In this document: piece after piece, positions 34,690 through 43,301 of the stretch
How the letters are laid out: each line of letters starts with the position of its first letter
How positions within the stretch are numbered: the stretch's first letter is position 1
Source: Pseudoroseomonas aestuarii
Lineage (GTDB): Bacteria > Pseudomonadota > Alphaproteobacteria > Acetobacterales > Acetobacteraceae
Assembly: GCF_042651065.1 (NCBI RefSeq)
Contig: NZ_JBHSCH010000007.1
Span: 1-64,000 of the forward strand
Direction of reading: 5' to 3'
DNA length: 64,000 bases
Made by a program: the position numbers and the translations under genes
Notes under the pieces: model-generated
Database searches by the model: none
What the model was told of the DNA's origin: nothing
Seen by the model: the letters and a program-made list of their open reading frames with translations, nothing else

Positions 34690-36154
34690 TCTAGCCCGAG
34701 CCGACCGGGAGCGGCCAGCACGGCACGCCCGCCGGGGCGCCCCCGCCACGCTGGCGGCCCTGGGCCTGCTGGCGCTGGCCGGCTGCGGCACCGTGAGCAA
34801 CGCGGTGAGCGGCCTGACCGGCGGCGGCCCGGCCCCCGGCCAGCCCGGCTATGTCAGCGGCTTCCTCGGCGGCGCGGTGGCCGATGAGCCGCGCGCCGCG
34901 CTGGTGGCGCGCGAGGTGCTCTCGGTCGGCGGCACGGCGGCGGATGCGGCGGTGGCGGCGGGCTTCGCCATGGCCGTCACGCTGCCCTCGCGCACCGGGC
35001 TCGGCGCCGGCGGCGCCTGCCTCGTCTACACCCACAGCCGCAACATCACCGAGGCGCTGCTGTTCCTGCCGCCCGCCGGCACCGCCGCCGGCGGCGACCG
35101 CCCGGCCGCGGTGCCGATGCTGGCGCGCGGCCTGTTCGCCCTGCACACCCGCAACCCGCGCCGGCCTTTCGAGGAATTGATGGCGCCGGCCGAGCAGCTC
35201 GCCCGCTTCGGCGCCACCGTCTCGCGCGCCTTCGCGCAGGACCTCGCCGCCGTCTCCGGCCCGCTCTTCGCCGATCCGCGCGCCCGCGCCCTCTACGCCG
35301 ACGCCGCCGGCCGGCCGCTGGCCGAGGGCGAGCGGATGACCCAGGCCGATCTCGGCGCCACGCTGGGCGCGCTGCGCGTCTCCGGCGTGGGCGACCTGCA
35401 CCAGGGCGCCCTGGCCCGCCGGCTGGAGGCGGCGAGCCCCGGCATCGGCGGCCCGCTGACCGTGGAGCAGCTCCGCCCGGCCCTGCCCAACGTCACCGCG
35501 CCGCTGCAGGTGAGCGTGGGCAGCGACATCCTCTCCTTCCTGCCGGCGCCGGCCGATGGCGGGCTGGCCTCCGCCGCCGCCTTCCAGGCGCTGCAGGCGG
35601 GCGAGGGGGTGGACGCCGCCTCGCAGCGCGGCCTCGCCGTCTCCCATGCTTGGCGCCAGGGCGGGGCCGACCCCGCCGCGCTGCTCGCGCGCCCGCCGGC
35701 CTTCCCCGCCGCCGCGCCGCTGCTGCCGGCCTCGGCCGGGCTGATGACGCTGGACCGCGACGGCAACGCCGTCTCCTGCGTGTTCACGCTGAACAACCTG
35801 TTCGGCACCGGCCGCGTGGTGCCGCAGATGGGCTTCCTGCTGGCCGCCGCCCCCGGCGTCGGGCGCGTCGAGCCGCCTCTGCTGGCGGCCGCCCTGGCGC
35901 ACAACGCCAATCTCCGCGCCTTCCGCTACGCCGGCACCGGCACCGGGCAGGCGGCGGCGCCGATCGCGCTGGCGCTGCCGGCGGCCCGCCACCTGCTGAA
36001 CCGCACCGGCATCGACGCCGCCGTGGCCGGGGTGCCGGAGCCGGGGCGGGCCAATGCCATCGGCTGCCCGGCCTACCTGCCGGGCAATTCCGCCCAGTGC
36101 GCCGCCGCCACCGACCCGCGCGGGGCGGGGCTGGCCATCGGCGGCGGGCTCTGA
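34679..36154 (+). CDS. gamma-glutamyltransferase-like lipoprotein with a divergent active site
   Basis: 491 residues. The N-terminus has a hydrophobic segment and lipobox LLALAGCGTV, so it is probably a lipoprotein. The scaffold is GGT-like: GGTAADAAVAAGFAMAVTLPS, RTGLGAGGACLVYTH, LDRDGNAVSCVFTLNNLFG and a C-terminal TGIDAAVAGVPEPGRANAI. True GGTs cleave themselves before a Thr in a TTHxSVxD motif that becomes the nucleophile; here the aligned stretch is SAGLMTLD, so Thr-Thr-His is replaced by Ser-Ala-Gly. It is also shorter than usual (about 560-580). Hydrolysis by Ser is conceivable but loss of activity is likelier. The start was set at 34679 because no other in-frame start precedes the lipobox. 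Confidence 0.8.
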   Translation: MPAILARADRERPARHARRGAPATLAALGLLALAGCGTVSNAVSGLTGGGPAPGQPGYVSGFLGGAVADEPRAALVAREVLSVGGTAADAAVAAGFAMAVTLPSRTGLGAGGACLVYTHSRNITEALLFLPPAGTAAGGDRPAAVPMLARGLFALHTRNPRRPFEELMAPAEQLARFGATVSRAFAQDLAAVSGPLFADPRARALYADAAGRPLAEGERMTQADLGATLGALRVSGVGDLHQGALARRLEAASPGIGGPLTVEQLRPALPNVTAPLQVSVGSDILSFLPAPADGGLASAAAFQALQAGEGVDAASQRGLAVSHAWRQGGADPAALLARPPAFPAAAPLLPASAGLMTLDRDGNAVSCVFTLNNLFGTGRVVPQMGFLLAAAPGVGRVEPPLLAAALAHNANLRAFRYAGTGTGQAAAPIALALPAARHLLNRTGIDAAVAGVPEPGRANAIGCPAYLPGNSAQCAAATDPRGAGLAIGGGL

Positions 36155-36162
36155 GGCCCAGG

Positions 36163-36187
36163 CCGGGGAGGGTGCCGCCCTCCCCGG
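36163..36187 (+). terminator. hairpin after the GGT-like gene
   Basis: CCGGGGAGGG (36163-36172) pairs with CCCTCCCCGG (36178-36187), 10 bp, loop TGCCG, 9 bases after the stop. There is no T-tract, so it may be a weak terminator. Confidence 0.5.
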
Positions 36188-36230
36188 GCACCCTCCCGCC
36201 GGGGTGACGGCGCCAGGAGTATCGAGACAG

Positions 36231-36258
36231 ATGTTGAAGACGGAATGTTGAAGACGGG
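36231..36258 (+). promoter_or_regulatory. tandem-duplicated start region with a 6-codon upstream ORF
   Basis: The 13-base word ATGTTGAAGACGG occurs at 36231 and again at 36245. The first ATG sits 11 bases after an AGGAG sequence and opens a six-codon frame (MLKTEC) that stops at TGA 36249-36251, overlapping the second ATG at 36245. The second ATG opens the aminotransferase. The overlap could couple translation or dampen it. Confidence 0.7.
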
Positions 36259-37408
36259 CCGCGGGGCGGAAGCGCCGCCCTTCCTGGTGATGGACGTCAT
36301 CGCCGCCGCCAATGCGCGCGCGGCCGCGCTGCCGCCGGGCGCGCCGGGGGTGCTGCGCATGGAGGTGGGGCAGCCCTCCACCGGCGCCCCGCGCATCGCG
36401 GTCGTGGCGGCCCAGCGCGCCCTCTCGGCCGGCGCGCCGATGGGCTACACGGAGGCCTTTGGCCTGCGCAGCCTGCGCGAGCGCATCGCCCGGCACTACG
36501 AGGACAAGTACGAGGTCACCGTGGCGCCCGGCCGCGTGGCGGTGACGGTGGGGGCCTCGGGCGCCTTCCCGCTGGCCTTCCTCGCCGCCTTCGACCCGGG
36601 CGACAGGGTGGCGATGGCCGCCCCCTTCTACCCGCCCTACGCCAACATCCTCACCGCCCTCGGCATGGTGCCGCAGCTGCTGCCCTGCGACGCCTCCACC
36701 CGCTTCCAGCCCAGCATCGCCATGCTGGAGGCGCTGGACCCGCGCCCCGAGGGGCTGATCGTCGCCTCGCCCTGCAACCCGGCGGGCACCATGCTCTCGG
36801 CGGAGGAGCTTGGCGCCATCGCCCGCTGGTGCCACGAGAACGGCGTGCGGCTGATCTCGGACGAGATCTACCACGGCCTCTCCTACGGCATGGCCGAGAC
36901 CACCGCCGCCGCGCTGAGCGACAGCGCCGTGGTGATCAACAGCTTCTCCAAGTATTTCTCGATGACCGGCTGGCGCATCGGCTGGATGGTGCTGCCCGAG
37001 GACCTGATCCGCCCCGTCGAGTGCCTGGCGCAGAACATGTTCATCAGTGCCCCGCATGTGGCGCAGGTGGCGGCGGAGGCCGCCTTCGAGGGGGTGGAGG
37101 AGCTCGAGGGCAACAAGGCCGCCTATGCCCGCAACCGCGACCGGCTGCTGGCCGGACTGCCGGCGGCGGGGTTCGACCGGCTGGCGGCGGCGGACGGCGC
37201 CTTCTACCTCTGGGCCGATATCGGCCACCTGACCAATGACAGCGTGGCCTTCGCCGCCCGCATGCTGGCCGAGGCCGGCATCGCCGCCACGCCGGGGGTG
37301 GATTTCGACCCGGCGCGCGGCGGCCGCTTCCTGCGCTTCTCCTATTGCGGCGCCGAGGATGCCATGGCCGAGGCGCCGGGGCGGCTGCGCGCCTGGCTGG
37401 GGCGCTGA
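36245..37408 (+). CDS. class I/II pyridoxal-phosphate aminotransferase
   Basis: 387 residues, fold-type I. It has VGQPSTGAPRIAV, YTEAFGLRSLRERIARHY, the cofactor-binding SPCNPAGTMLS (Asn), DEIYHGLSYG (Asp, Tyr) and the Schiff-base Lys in NSFSKYFSMTGWRIGWMV. A C-terminal FLRFSYCGAEDAM holds the carboxylate-binding Arg. It resembles bacterial aspartate / aromatic-type aminotransferases; substrate cannot be named. The start is unusual: a duplicated ATG region lies just upstream (separate entry). Confidence 0.92.
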   Translation: MLKTGRGAEAPPFLVMDVIAAANARAAALPPGAPGVLRMEVGQPSTGAPRIAVVAAQRALSAGAPMGYTEAFGLRSLRERIARHYEDKYEVTVAPGRVAVTVGASGAFPLAFLAAFDPGDRVAMAAPFYPPYANILTALGMVPQLLPCDASTRFQPSIAMLEALDPRPEGLIVASPCNPAGTMLSAEELGAIARWCHENGVRLISDEIYHGLSYGMAETTAAALSDSAVVINSFSKYFSMTGWRIGWMVLPEDLIRPVECLAQNMFISAPHVAQVAAEAAFEGVEELEGNKAAYARNRDRLLAGLPAAGFDRLAAADGAFYLWADIGHLTNDSVAFAARMLAEAGIAATPGVDFDPARGGRFLRFSYCGAEDAMAEAPGRLRAWLGR

Positions 37409-37418
37409 AGGCGCCGCC

Positions 37419-37580
37419 TCAGACGACGGCCGCCATCCCGCCCGGCCCCTGCGCCAGCAGCGCCGCCAGGGCGCGCAGCCTCTCCTCCAGCGTCGCCCGG
37501 TCCGGCGCCGCGCCGAGGGCGATGCGCAGCCCGCGCCCGCCCTCGCCGAAGGTGCCGCCCGGCACCAGCGCCAGCCCTCC
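37419..37580 (-). pseudogene. C-terminal remnant of an aminotransferase
   Basis: Read on the minus strand, this frame encodes EGGLALVPGGTFGEGGRGLR followed by an ALGAAP and LEERLRALAALL tail, the usual ending of class I/II aminotransferases, and stops at 37419. Upstream of 37580 the frame continues into unrelated sequence, and no N-terminal or cofactor-binding part exists. It is about 53 codons, so it is a broken gene. Confidence 0.6.
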
Positions 37581-37703
37581 TTCATGCTGCTCACCTGCAT
37601 TCCGCCCCGGCGGCCGCTGAAGGGGTGGCGGGTGGCCAGCCGGTATTTCTACAAGGCCGAGGAGGCGCGCTTCGGCCAGCGCCGGGCGCCCAACGCCGGC
37701 TGA
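37581..37703 (+). pseudogene. possible C-terminal remnant of a second gene
   Basis: On the plus strand a frame ends at 37703 with LKGWRVASRYFYKAEEARFG and a short basic tail. Its composition looks like a genuine protein terminus, and it begins right where the opposite-strand aminotransferase remnant ends. I cannot name the family. The two remnants, lying back to back with their 5' parts missing, suggest a deletion or inversion junction near 37580. Confidence 0.35.
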
Positions 37704-37790
37704 GCGCCGCCCGCCGGGCAACCCGGCCGCCGCTCTGTCCGTTCATTCCCTCGCCGGGCAGATGGAGCCCGGCGGGGATGGAGGGCGACG

Positions 37791-37997
37791 ATGATCATGG
37801 GTTCCAGCGGCCGGCGCCTGCCGGGCTTCCTCTCGCGGCGGCTCTTCCTGCGCCAGGCCGGCGCGGAGGCCCCCGCCACGCCGCCCCGGGCGGCCACCCA
37901 GGCCGAGGCGCCATCCGGCGCGGCCACACGCCGCCCCCGGCCGACATGGCGCCTGCCCGCCGCTGAGGCGCCGCCCGGGTGCGGGCAGGTCCGCTAG
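37791..37997 (+). CDS. small ORF, 68 aa, doubtful
   Basis: An ATG at 37791 follows GGAGGG at a suitable distance. The product is basic and Ala/Pro/Arg-rich (GRRLPGFLSRRLFLRQ then low complexity), with no domain. It overlaps the end of the convergent IalB-like gene by 4 bases. It may be chance. Confidence 0.25.
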   Translation: MIMGSSGRRLPGFLSRRLFLRQAGAEAPATPPRAATQAEAPSGAATRRPRPTWRLPAAEAPPGCGQVR

Positions 37998-38638
37998 TTC
38001 GGCGCGAAGAAGCGCTGCAGCCGCTGCAGCATGTCCCGCAGGTTGAAGGGCGGCGGCGGCTCCTCGGCCTGCTCGGCCGGGGCCTGGGCGCGGAAGGCGG
38101 CCAGCGCCGCCGGAGTCTCGGAGAGCGGCAGCTCGCGCGGCTCGCTCTCTGCCGTGGCGCTGCCCAGCCCCAGCACCCGCACCAGCACGCGGTCCGCCGC
38201 GGCCAGCTCGGTGGCGGCGCGGGCTGCATCCTCCGGGCGCGGGGCGCAGACCACGGAACGCCCTTCCAGCCCGCAGGGCATCTCGAACAGGGCATTGGGC
38301 GGGAAGCGGAGCTGCACCGTGCCGGTCAGCGCCAGCAGGCCGCGTGTGGCGCTCTCCAGCCCCAGCTCGCGCGCCGTCACCACCGGCACCAGCCGGCCGC
38401 GCCGCGGCGCCACCTCCAGCGCCAGGGCGCCCTGGCTCTCGGTGGCCGGCTCCACGGGCTGGTTGTGGGTCATGCGGCAGGTGGCGCGGTCGGTCATCGG
38501 GTCCGCCGCGCAGGCCAGGATCCAGGGACCGTAGCTGTCCGTGGCGGCGCGGGCGGGCGCGGCGGCGAGCGGCCCGAGGCCGGCCAGCAGCAGGGCGAGC
38601 GGGGGGAGGATGGCGATGGGGCGCATGTCGCGCAACAT
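37994..38638 (-). CDS. invasion-associated locus B (IalB)-like periplasmic protein
   Basis: 214 residues with a Sec signal peptide (to about 32, PARAATD). The segment YGPWILACAADPMTDRATCRM with paired cysteines, followed by NQPVEPATESQGALALEV and a later MPCGLEGRSVVCAP pair, matches the IalB family. The name comes from Bartonella, but homologues are common in free-living alphaproteobacteria with no known role. A Pro-rich then helical C-terminus follows. Start could be 38638 or 38626. It is divergent from the aldo/keto reductase (23-base gap). Confidence 0.75.
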   Translation of the reverse strand: MLRDMRPIAILPPLALLLAGLGPLAAAPARAATDSYGPWILACAADPMTDRATCRMTHNQPVEPATESQGALALEVAPRRGRLVPVVTARELGLESATRGLLALTGTVQLRFPPNALFEMPCGLEGRSVVCAPRPEDAARAATELAAADRVLVRVLGLGSATAESEPRELPLSETPAALAAFRAQAPAEQAEEPPPPFNLRDMLQRLQRFFAPN

Positions 38639-38661
38639 AGGGATGCAGAGAGGAGCTTGCC

Positions 38662-39492
38662 ATGAATACGATCACCCTGCCGGATGGCCGCAGCATTCCC
38701 GTGCTCGGCCAGGGCACCTGGCGCCTGGGCGAGCGCGGCGCCGACCGCGCGGCGGAGGCGCGGGTGCTGCGCCTCGGCCTCGACCTCGGCCTGACGCTGG
38801 TCGACACCGCCGAGATGTATGCCGAGGGCGGCGCCGAGGAGGTGGTGGCCGAGGCCATCGCCGGCCGGCGGCAGGAGGTGTTCCTGGTCAGCAAGGCCTA
38901 CCCGCAGAACGCCTCCCGCGCCCGGCTGCCGCAGGCCTGCGAGCGCAGTCTGAAGCGGCTCGGCACGGACAGGATCGATCTCTACCTGCTGCACTGGCGC
39001 GGCGGCGTGCCGCTGGCCGAGACGGTGGAGGCGATGCACCGGCTGGTCGAGCAGGGCAAGATCGGGGCCTGGGGCGTCTCCAACCTCGACGTCCCGGACC
39101 TGGAGGAGCTGGGCCCCGCCCTCTCCGAATGCGCCACGGACCAGGTGCTCTACAATCTGGAGGCACGCGGCGTGGAGTTCGACCTGCTGCCCTACGCGGC
39201 ACGGCTGAAGATGCCGGTGATGGCCTATTCGCCCGTGGGGCAGGGCGGCGACCTGCTGGGCCACCCGGCGCTGAAGAAGGTGGCACGGCGCCAGGGCATC
39301 AGCCCGGCCCAGGTGGCACTGGCCTGGACGCTGCGCCAGCCGGGCGTCATCAGCATCCCCAAGGCCGCCTCGGAGGCGCATCTGCGCGAGAACGCCGATG
39401 TCTGGAAGGTGGTGCTGACGCCGGAGGACCTGTCCGAGCTGGACGGCGCCTTCCCGCCGCCCCGCCGCAAGCAGCCGCTGGAGATGCTCTGA
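38662..39492 (+). CDS. aldo/keto reductase
   Basis: 276 residues, an NADPH-dependent (alpha/beta)8-barrel reductase. The catalytic tetrad is visible: Asp and Tyr in LVDTAEMYAEGG, Lys in VFLVSKAYP and His in DLYLLHWRGG. The cofactor loop near the C-terminus reads VISIPKAASEAHLRENADV. AGAGGAGC-type ribosome-binding sequence precedes the ATG. The substrate is unknown. It is followed 117 bases later by the hydrogenase-4-like cluster. Confidence 0.93.
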   Translation: MNTITLPDGRSIPVLGQGTWRLGERGADRAAEARVLRLGLDLGLTLVDTAEMYAEGGAEEVVAEAIAGRRQEVFLVSKAYPQNASRARLPQACERSLKRLGTDRIDLYLLHWRGGVPLAETVEAMHRLVEQGKIGAWGVSNLDVPDLEELGPALSECATDQVLYNLEARGVEFDLLPYAARLKMPVMAYSPVGQGGDLLGHPALKKVARRQGISPAQVALAWTLRQPGVISIPKAASEAHLRENADVWKVVLTPEDLSELDGAFPPPRRKQPLEML

Positions 39493-39609
39493 GATGCCGC
39501 CGCGCCCGCCCCGGCGCCGGGCGGCGGCGGCGCACACCGCTTTGTCGCTTCCGGCGCCGGGGGGCGGCGCCTATCCTGCCGGCGTGACATGTCCTGACAT
39601 CCGCGCGCC

Positions 39610-41652
39610 GTGACCGCGGCGCCCGTACTGCTCCTCTGCCTCCTGCTGCTGCTGGCTGCCGCCGGGGCCTTCGCCGGGCGCTGGCCGGCGCCCTTCGGCA
39701 TTGCCATCGCCCGGCTGGTGCATGGGGGCTGCGCCGCCGTCTCGGCGGGCTTCGCGCTGCTCGCCATCCTGGCGCTGGCCACGGGGGGCATGGCGCCGGT
39801 GCTGCTGCCCTTCGGCCCGCCCTGGGCGCCGCTGAGCCTGGGGCTGGACGCGCTCTCGGCCTGGTTCCTGCTGCTGCTGGGCCTGGCCGGGCTGGCCGCC
39901 GGGCTGTTCGCGCTGGAGCGCGAGGTGGCGGTGCCGCCGCGCCGGCTGCTGCCCTGGCCGCTGTTCCTGGCCGGCATGGCGCTGACCCTGCTGGCGGCCG
40001 ACGCCTTCACCCTGCTGCTGGGCTTCGAGCTGATGTCGCTCGCCTCCTGGGCGCTGGTGGCCTCCAGCCCGGCCGATGCGGAGGCGCGCGCGGCGGCGCG
40101 GCAATACCTGGGCTTCGCGCTGTTCGCCGCCGCCTGCCTGGTGCCGGCGGTGGGGCTGATGGGCGGGCTGGCGGGCGACCTCTCCTTCGCCGGGCTGCGC
40201 GCCGCGCCGCCGCAGGGCTGGGCGGCGGTGGCGGTGCTGGCGCTGGTGCTGGCCGGGGCGGGGGCCAAGGCGGGGCTGGTGCCGCTGCATGGCTGGCTGC
40301 CGCTGGCCCACCCGGTGGCGCCGGGGCCGGTCTCGGCGCTGCTCTCGGGCGTGATGACCAAGGTGGCGCTCTATGTCATGGCGCGGCTGCTGCTCGATCT
40401 CGGCGGCCTCGGCCAGCCGCTCTGGTGGGGCGTGCCGCTGATGGTGGCGGGCGCCGCCTCCGCCGTGCTGGGCGCGCTGCGCGCCGGGCAGGAGCGGGAC
40501 ACCAAGGTGCTGTTGGCGTGCTCCACCATCGAGCATGTCGGGCTGGTCACGCTGGGGCTCGGCCTCGCCGCCACGCTGCGCGCGGCCGATCTCGGCCCGC
40601 TGGCGGCGCTGGCGGCGGCGGCGGCGCTGCTGCACGCCCTGGCGCACGGCCTGTTCAAGACCCTCCTCTTCCTGGTGGCGGCCGAGGTGCAGCACGCCGC
40701 CGGCTCCCGCCGGCTCGACAGCCTCGGCGCCCTGGTCCACGCCATGCCGGCGGTGGCGCGCGCCGCGCTGGAGGCCGCCGCCGCCGCCGCGGCGCTGCCG
40801 CCGCTCTCGGGCTTCGCGGGGGAGTGGCTGCTGCTGCAGGCGCTGCTCGGCGCCTGGCGGGTGGGGGAGCTGGGCTTCCAGGTGCTGGTGGCCGCCTGCA
40901 CCGCGCTCGCCGCGCTGGCGGCGGCGCTGGGGGCGGCGGCCATGCTGCGGTTCTGGGGGCTGGCCTTCCTCGGCCGCCCGCGCGGCCCCCGCCCCCTCGG
41001 CGCGCAGGACGCGCCGCCGCTGGTGCGCGCCGCCCTGGCCGGCCTTGCCGGGCTGGCGGTGCTGATCGGTCTGCTGCCCGGGCCGCTGCTGATGCTGGGG
41101 GCGGGGGCCATCGGCGCGCTCAGCGGCCATCCCGGCCTGCCGGAGGCGGCGCCGCTCTCGGTCAGCCCCTCAGTGCAGGGCGCGGATTACGCGCCGCTGC
41201 CGCTGGCGGTGCTGCTCGGCCTGCTGGGGGCGGGGCTGGTGTGGCTCTGCCGGCGCCTCTCGCCGCAGCCCGCGCGGCGCGGCCCGGCCTGGGATGGCGG
41301 CTTCCAGGCGCCGCCGCCGCACCTGCCCTTCGGCGACCCCGCCACCCAGCCCGGCGCCGATGGCTTCGCCCAGCCGCTGCGGCGGATGCTGGGTGGCCGC
41401 CTGCTGGCGGCGCATGAGGCGGTGCACAGGCCGCACCCCGGCGACACCGCCCCCGCCCGGCTGGAGAGCGGCTTCCACGACCCGCTGCCGGGAAGCCTGC
41501 TCGCCCCCCTGGTGGCCCTGCGCGAGCGGCTCTCGGTGGCGGCGGAGCGGCTGCGGGACCTCAGCCTGCGGCGATTGCTGATGCTGGGCTTCGGCACGCT
41601 GGTGCTGCTGCTCCTGCTGCTGGCGCTGCTGCCGGGCGGGGGGGCGCGCTGA
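39610..41652 (+). CDS. hydrogenase-4-like antiporter-type subunit (HyfB / NuoL-type)
   Basis: 680 residues, an integral membrane protein with about 14-16 helices. GTG start. It is the proton-channel type shared by complex I, Mrp antiporters and group 4 hydrogenases. Channel residues are kept: Glu in GFELMSLASWAL, Lys in GAKAGLVPLHGWLP, Lys in SGVMTKVALYVMARLL and Lys in HGLFKTLLFL. A long amphipathic C-terminal section ends with a final helix (LMLGFGTLVLLLLLLALLPG), like HyfB. It is first in a six-gene operon; its stop overlaps the next start by one base. Confidence 0.9.
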   Translation: MTAAPVLLLCLLLLLAAAGAFAGRWPAPFGIAIARLVHGGCAAVSAGFALLAILALATGGMAPVLLPFGPPWAPLSLGLDALSAWFLLLLGLAGLAAGLFALEREVAVPPRRLLPWPLFLAGMALTLLAADAFTLLLGFELMSLASWALVASSPADAEARAAARQYLGFALFAAACLVPAVGLMGGLAGDLSFAGLRAAPPQGWAAVAVLALVLAGAGAKAGLVPLHGWLPLAHPVAPGPVSALLSGVMTKVALYVMARLLLDLGGLGQPLWWGVPLMVAGAASAVLGALRAGQERDTKVLLACSTIEHVGLVTLGLGLAATLRAADLGPLAALAAAAALLHALAHGLFKTLLFLVAAEVQHAAGSRRLDSLGALVHAMPAVARAALEAAAAAAALPPLSGFAGEWLLLQALLGAWRVGELGFQVLVAACTALAALAAALGAAAMLRFWGLAFLGRPRGPRPLGAQDAPPLVRAALAGLAGLAVLIGLLPGPLLMLGAGAIGALSGHPGLPEAAPLSVSPSVQGADYAPLPLAVLLGLLGAGLVWLCRRLSPQPARRGPAWDGGFQAPPPHLPFGDPATQPGADGFAQPLRRMLGGRLLAAHEAVHRPHPGDTAPARLESGFHDPLPGSLLAPLVALRERLSVAAERLRDLSLRRLLMLGFGTLVLLLLLLALLPGGGAR

Positions 41653-42608
41653 TGCTGTTCCCCGCCATCGTCACGCAATTGCTGCACGCGGCGCTGCTGC
41701 TGGCCCTGGCGCCGCTGCTGGTGGGGGTGGTGCGCTGGCTCAAGGCGCGGCTGCTCGGCCGGCGCGGCGCGCACCCCTTCCAGCCCTGGCGGGACCTGCG
41801 GAAGCTGCTGCGCAAGCAGCCGGTGCTGGCCGAGGGCGCCTCCCCCGTCACCGCCGCCGCGCCCTATGTGGCGCTGGCGGCGACGCTGGCGGCGGCGCTG
41901 ATGGTGCCCGGCTTCGCCCGCGGCATGGCGCTGGCGCCGATGGGCGACCTGATCCTGATCGGCGGCCTGCTGGCGGTCTCGCGCTTCGCCCTGGCCCTGG
42001 CGGGGATGGATGCCGGCACCGCCTTCGGCGGCCTCGGCGCCGCGCGCGAGATGAGTTTCGCGAGTCTCGCCGAGCCGGCCTTCGTGCTGGCGGTGATGGT
42101 GCTCGCCATGCTGGCCGGCACCACCAGCCTCGACGGCATCGGCGCCGTGCTGCAGGAGGGGGCGGTGGGGCTGCGCGTCTCGCTGGGCCTGGCGCTGCTG
42201 GCGCTGCTCGCCGTGGCCCTGGCCGAGAATGGCCGCCTGCCGGTGGACAACCCCGCCACCCACCTCGAACTCACCATGGTGCACGAGGCGATGCTGCTGG
42301 AGGCCTCGGGCCGCCACCTCGCCCTGTGGGAGATGCAGGGGGCGCTGCGCCTCGCCCTGTGGCTGGCGCTGCTGGCGGCGGTGTTCCTGCCCTTCGGCAC
42401 GGCGCCGGCCGAGGCCGGGCCGCTCGGCTGGCTGCTGGGCCTCGCCGCCTGGGCGCTGAAGCTCGGCCTGCTGGCGGTGGCGCTGGCGGTGTTCGAGACG
42501 GCCATCGCCAAGATGCGCGTCTTCCGCGTGCCGGAGTTCCTCGGCGCGGCGCTGCTGCTGGCGCTGCTCGGGGTGGTGCTCCTGTTCCTCTCCACCGGCC
42601 TGGCCTGA
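41652..42608 (+). CDS. hydrogenase-4-like membrane subunit (HyfC / NuoH-type)
   Basis: 318 residues, about 8 membrane helices. It matches the complex I subunit NuoH/ND1 family as found in HyfC/HycD. Conserved acidic loop residues are present: ENGRLPVDNPATHLELTMVHEAMLLEASG. In complex I these line the quinone and proton path between the hydrophilic arm and the membrane. The AARLL-type N-terminal loop (KARLLGRRGAHPFQPWRDL) is typical of HyfC. It overlaps the preceding gene by one base (TGATG). Confidence 0.9.
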   Translation: MLFPAIVTQLLHAALLLALAPLLVGVVRWLKARLLGRRGAHPFQPWRDLRKLLRKQPVLAEGASPVTAAAPYVALAATLAAALMVPGFARGMALAPMGDLILIGGLLAVSRFALALAGMDAGTAFGGLGAAREMSFASLAEPAFVLAVMVLAMLAGTTSLDGIGAVLQEGAVGLRVSLGLALLALLAVALAENGRLPVDNPATHLELTMVHEAMLLEASGRHLALWEMQGALRLALWLALLAAVFLPFGTAPAEAGPLGWLLGLAAWALKLGLLAVALAVFETAIAKMRVFRVPEFLGAALLLALLGVVLLFLSTGLA

Positions 42609-42620
42609 AGGGCGCGCGGC

Positions 42621-43301
42621 ATGGGCTTCGGCCAGCTTCCCTACGACATGGCGCACCTGCTGGGCGGCGGCGTGCTGCTGTTCTCCTTCGTGCTGCTCTA
42701 CCAGCGGCGCCTTTCCGGCGTCATCGCCGCCTTCGCCGCGCAGGGGGCGCTGCTGGCGCTGGCCGTGGCGTGGCAGGGCTGGGCGCAGGGGGCGCCGGGC
42801 CTCTACCTCACCGCGCTGCTGGCGGCGGTGGCGCAGGCGGTGCTGCTGCCGCTGGCGCTGCGCCGCCTTGTCCGCCATCTCGCGGTGCAGCGCGCGGTGG
42901 AGCCGGCGCTCGGCATCGGCGCCAGCATGGTGGCGGGCGTCGCGCTGGTGGCGCTGGCGCTGATGGTGGTGCTGCCGGCCACCGCCGGCGCCGGCCTCCA
43001 GGCGCGGGAGGATCTGGCGCTGGCCCTTTCCGTGGTGCTGCTCGGCATGCTGATGATGATCACGCGGCACAACGCCATCAGCCAGCTGGTGGGGCTGCTC
43101 AGCCTGGAGAACGGGCTGGTGCTGGCCGCCTCCGGCGTGCGGGGCATGCCGCTGGTGCTGGAGCTGTCCACCGCCGCGCTGGTGCTGATGCTGGCGGCCG
43201 TGGCCGGCTTCTTCGTCTTCCGCCTGCGCGAGAGCCTCTCCAGCCTCGACGTCTCCGCCCTGCACGCGCATCGCGGCGAGCGGGAGGGGGAGGGCGCATG
43301 A
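42621..43301 (+). CDS. hydrogenase-4-like membrane subunit (HyfE)
   Basis: 226 residues with about 7 membrane helices, of the HyfE family, whose C-terminal half resembles NuoK. The segment MLMMITRHNAISQLVGLLSLENG corresponds to the NuoK signature, with a Glu inside a membrane helix (SLENGLVLAASG). The C-terminal tail is charged. The stop overlaps the next gene's start (ATGA). Confidence 0.88.
   Translation: MGFGQLPYDMAHLLGGGVLLFSFVLLYQRRLSGVIAAFAAQGALLALAVAWQGWAQGAPGLYLTALLAAVAQAVLLPLALRRLVRHLAVQRAVEPALGIGASMVAGVALVALALMVVLPATAGAGLQAREDLALALSVVLLGMLMMITRHNAISQLVGLLSLENGLVLAASGVRGMPLVLELSTAALVLMLAAVAGFFVFRLRESLSSLDVSALHAHRGEREGEGA

Noticed and set aside
34691..37600. A 2.9-kb minus-strand frame opposite the GGT-like and aminotransferase genes
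   Set aside because: Opposite genes with clear family motifs; translation is low-complexity.
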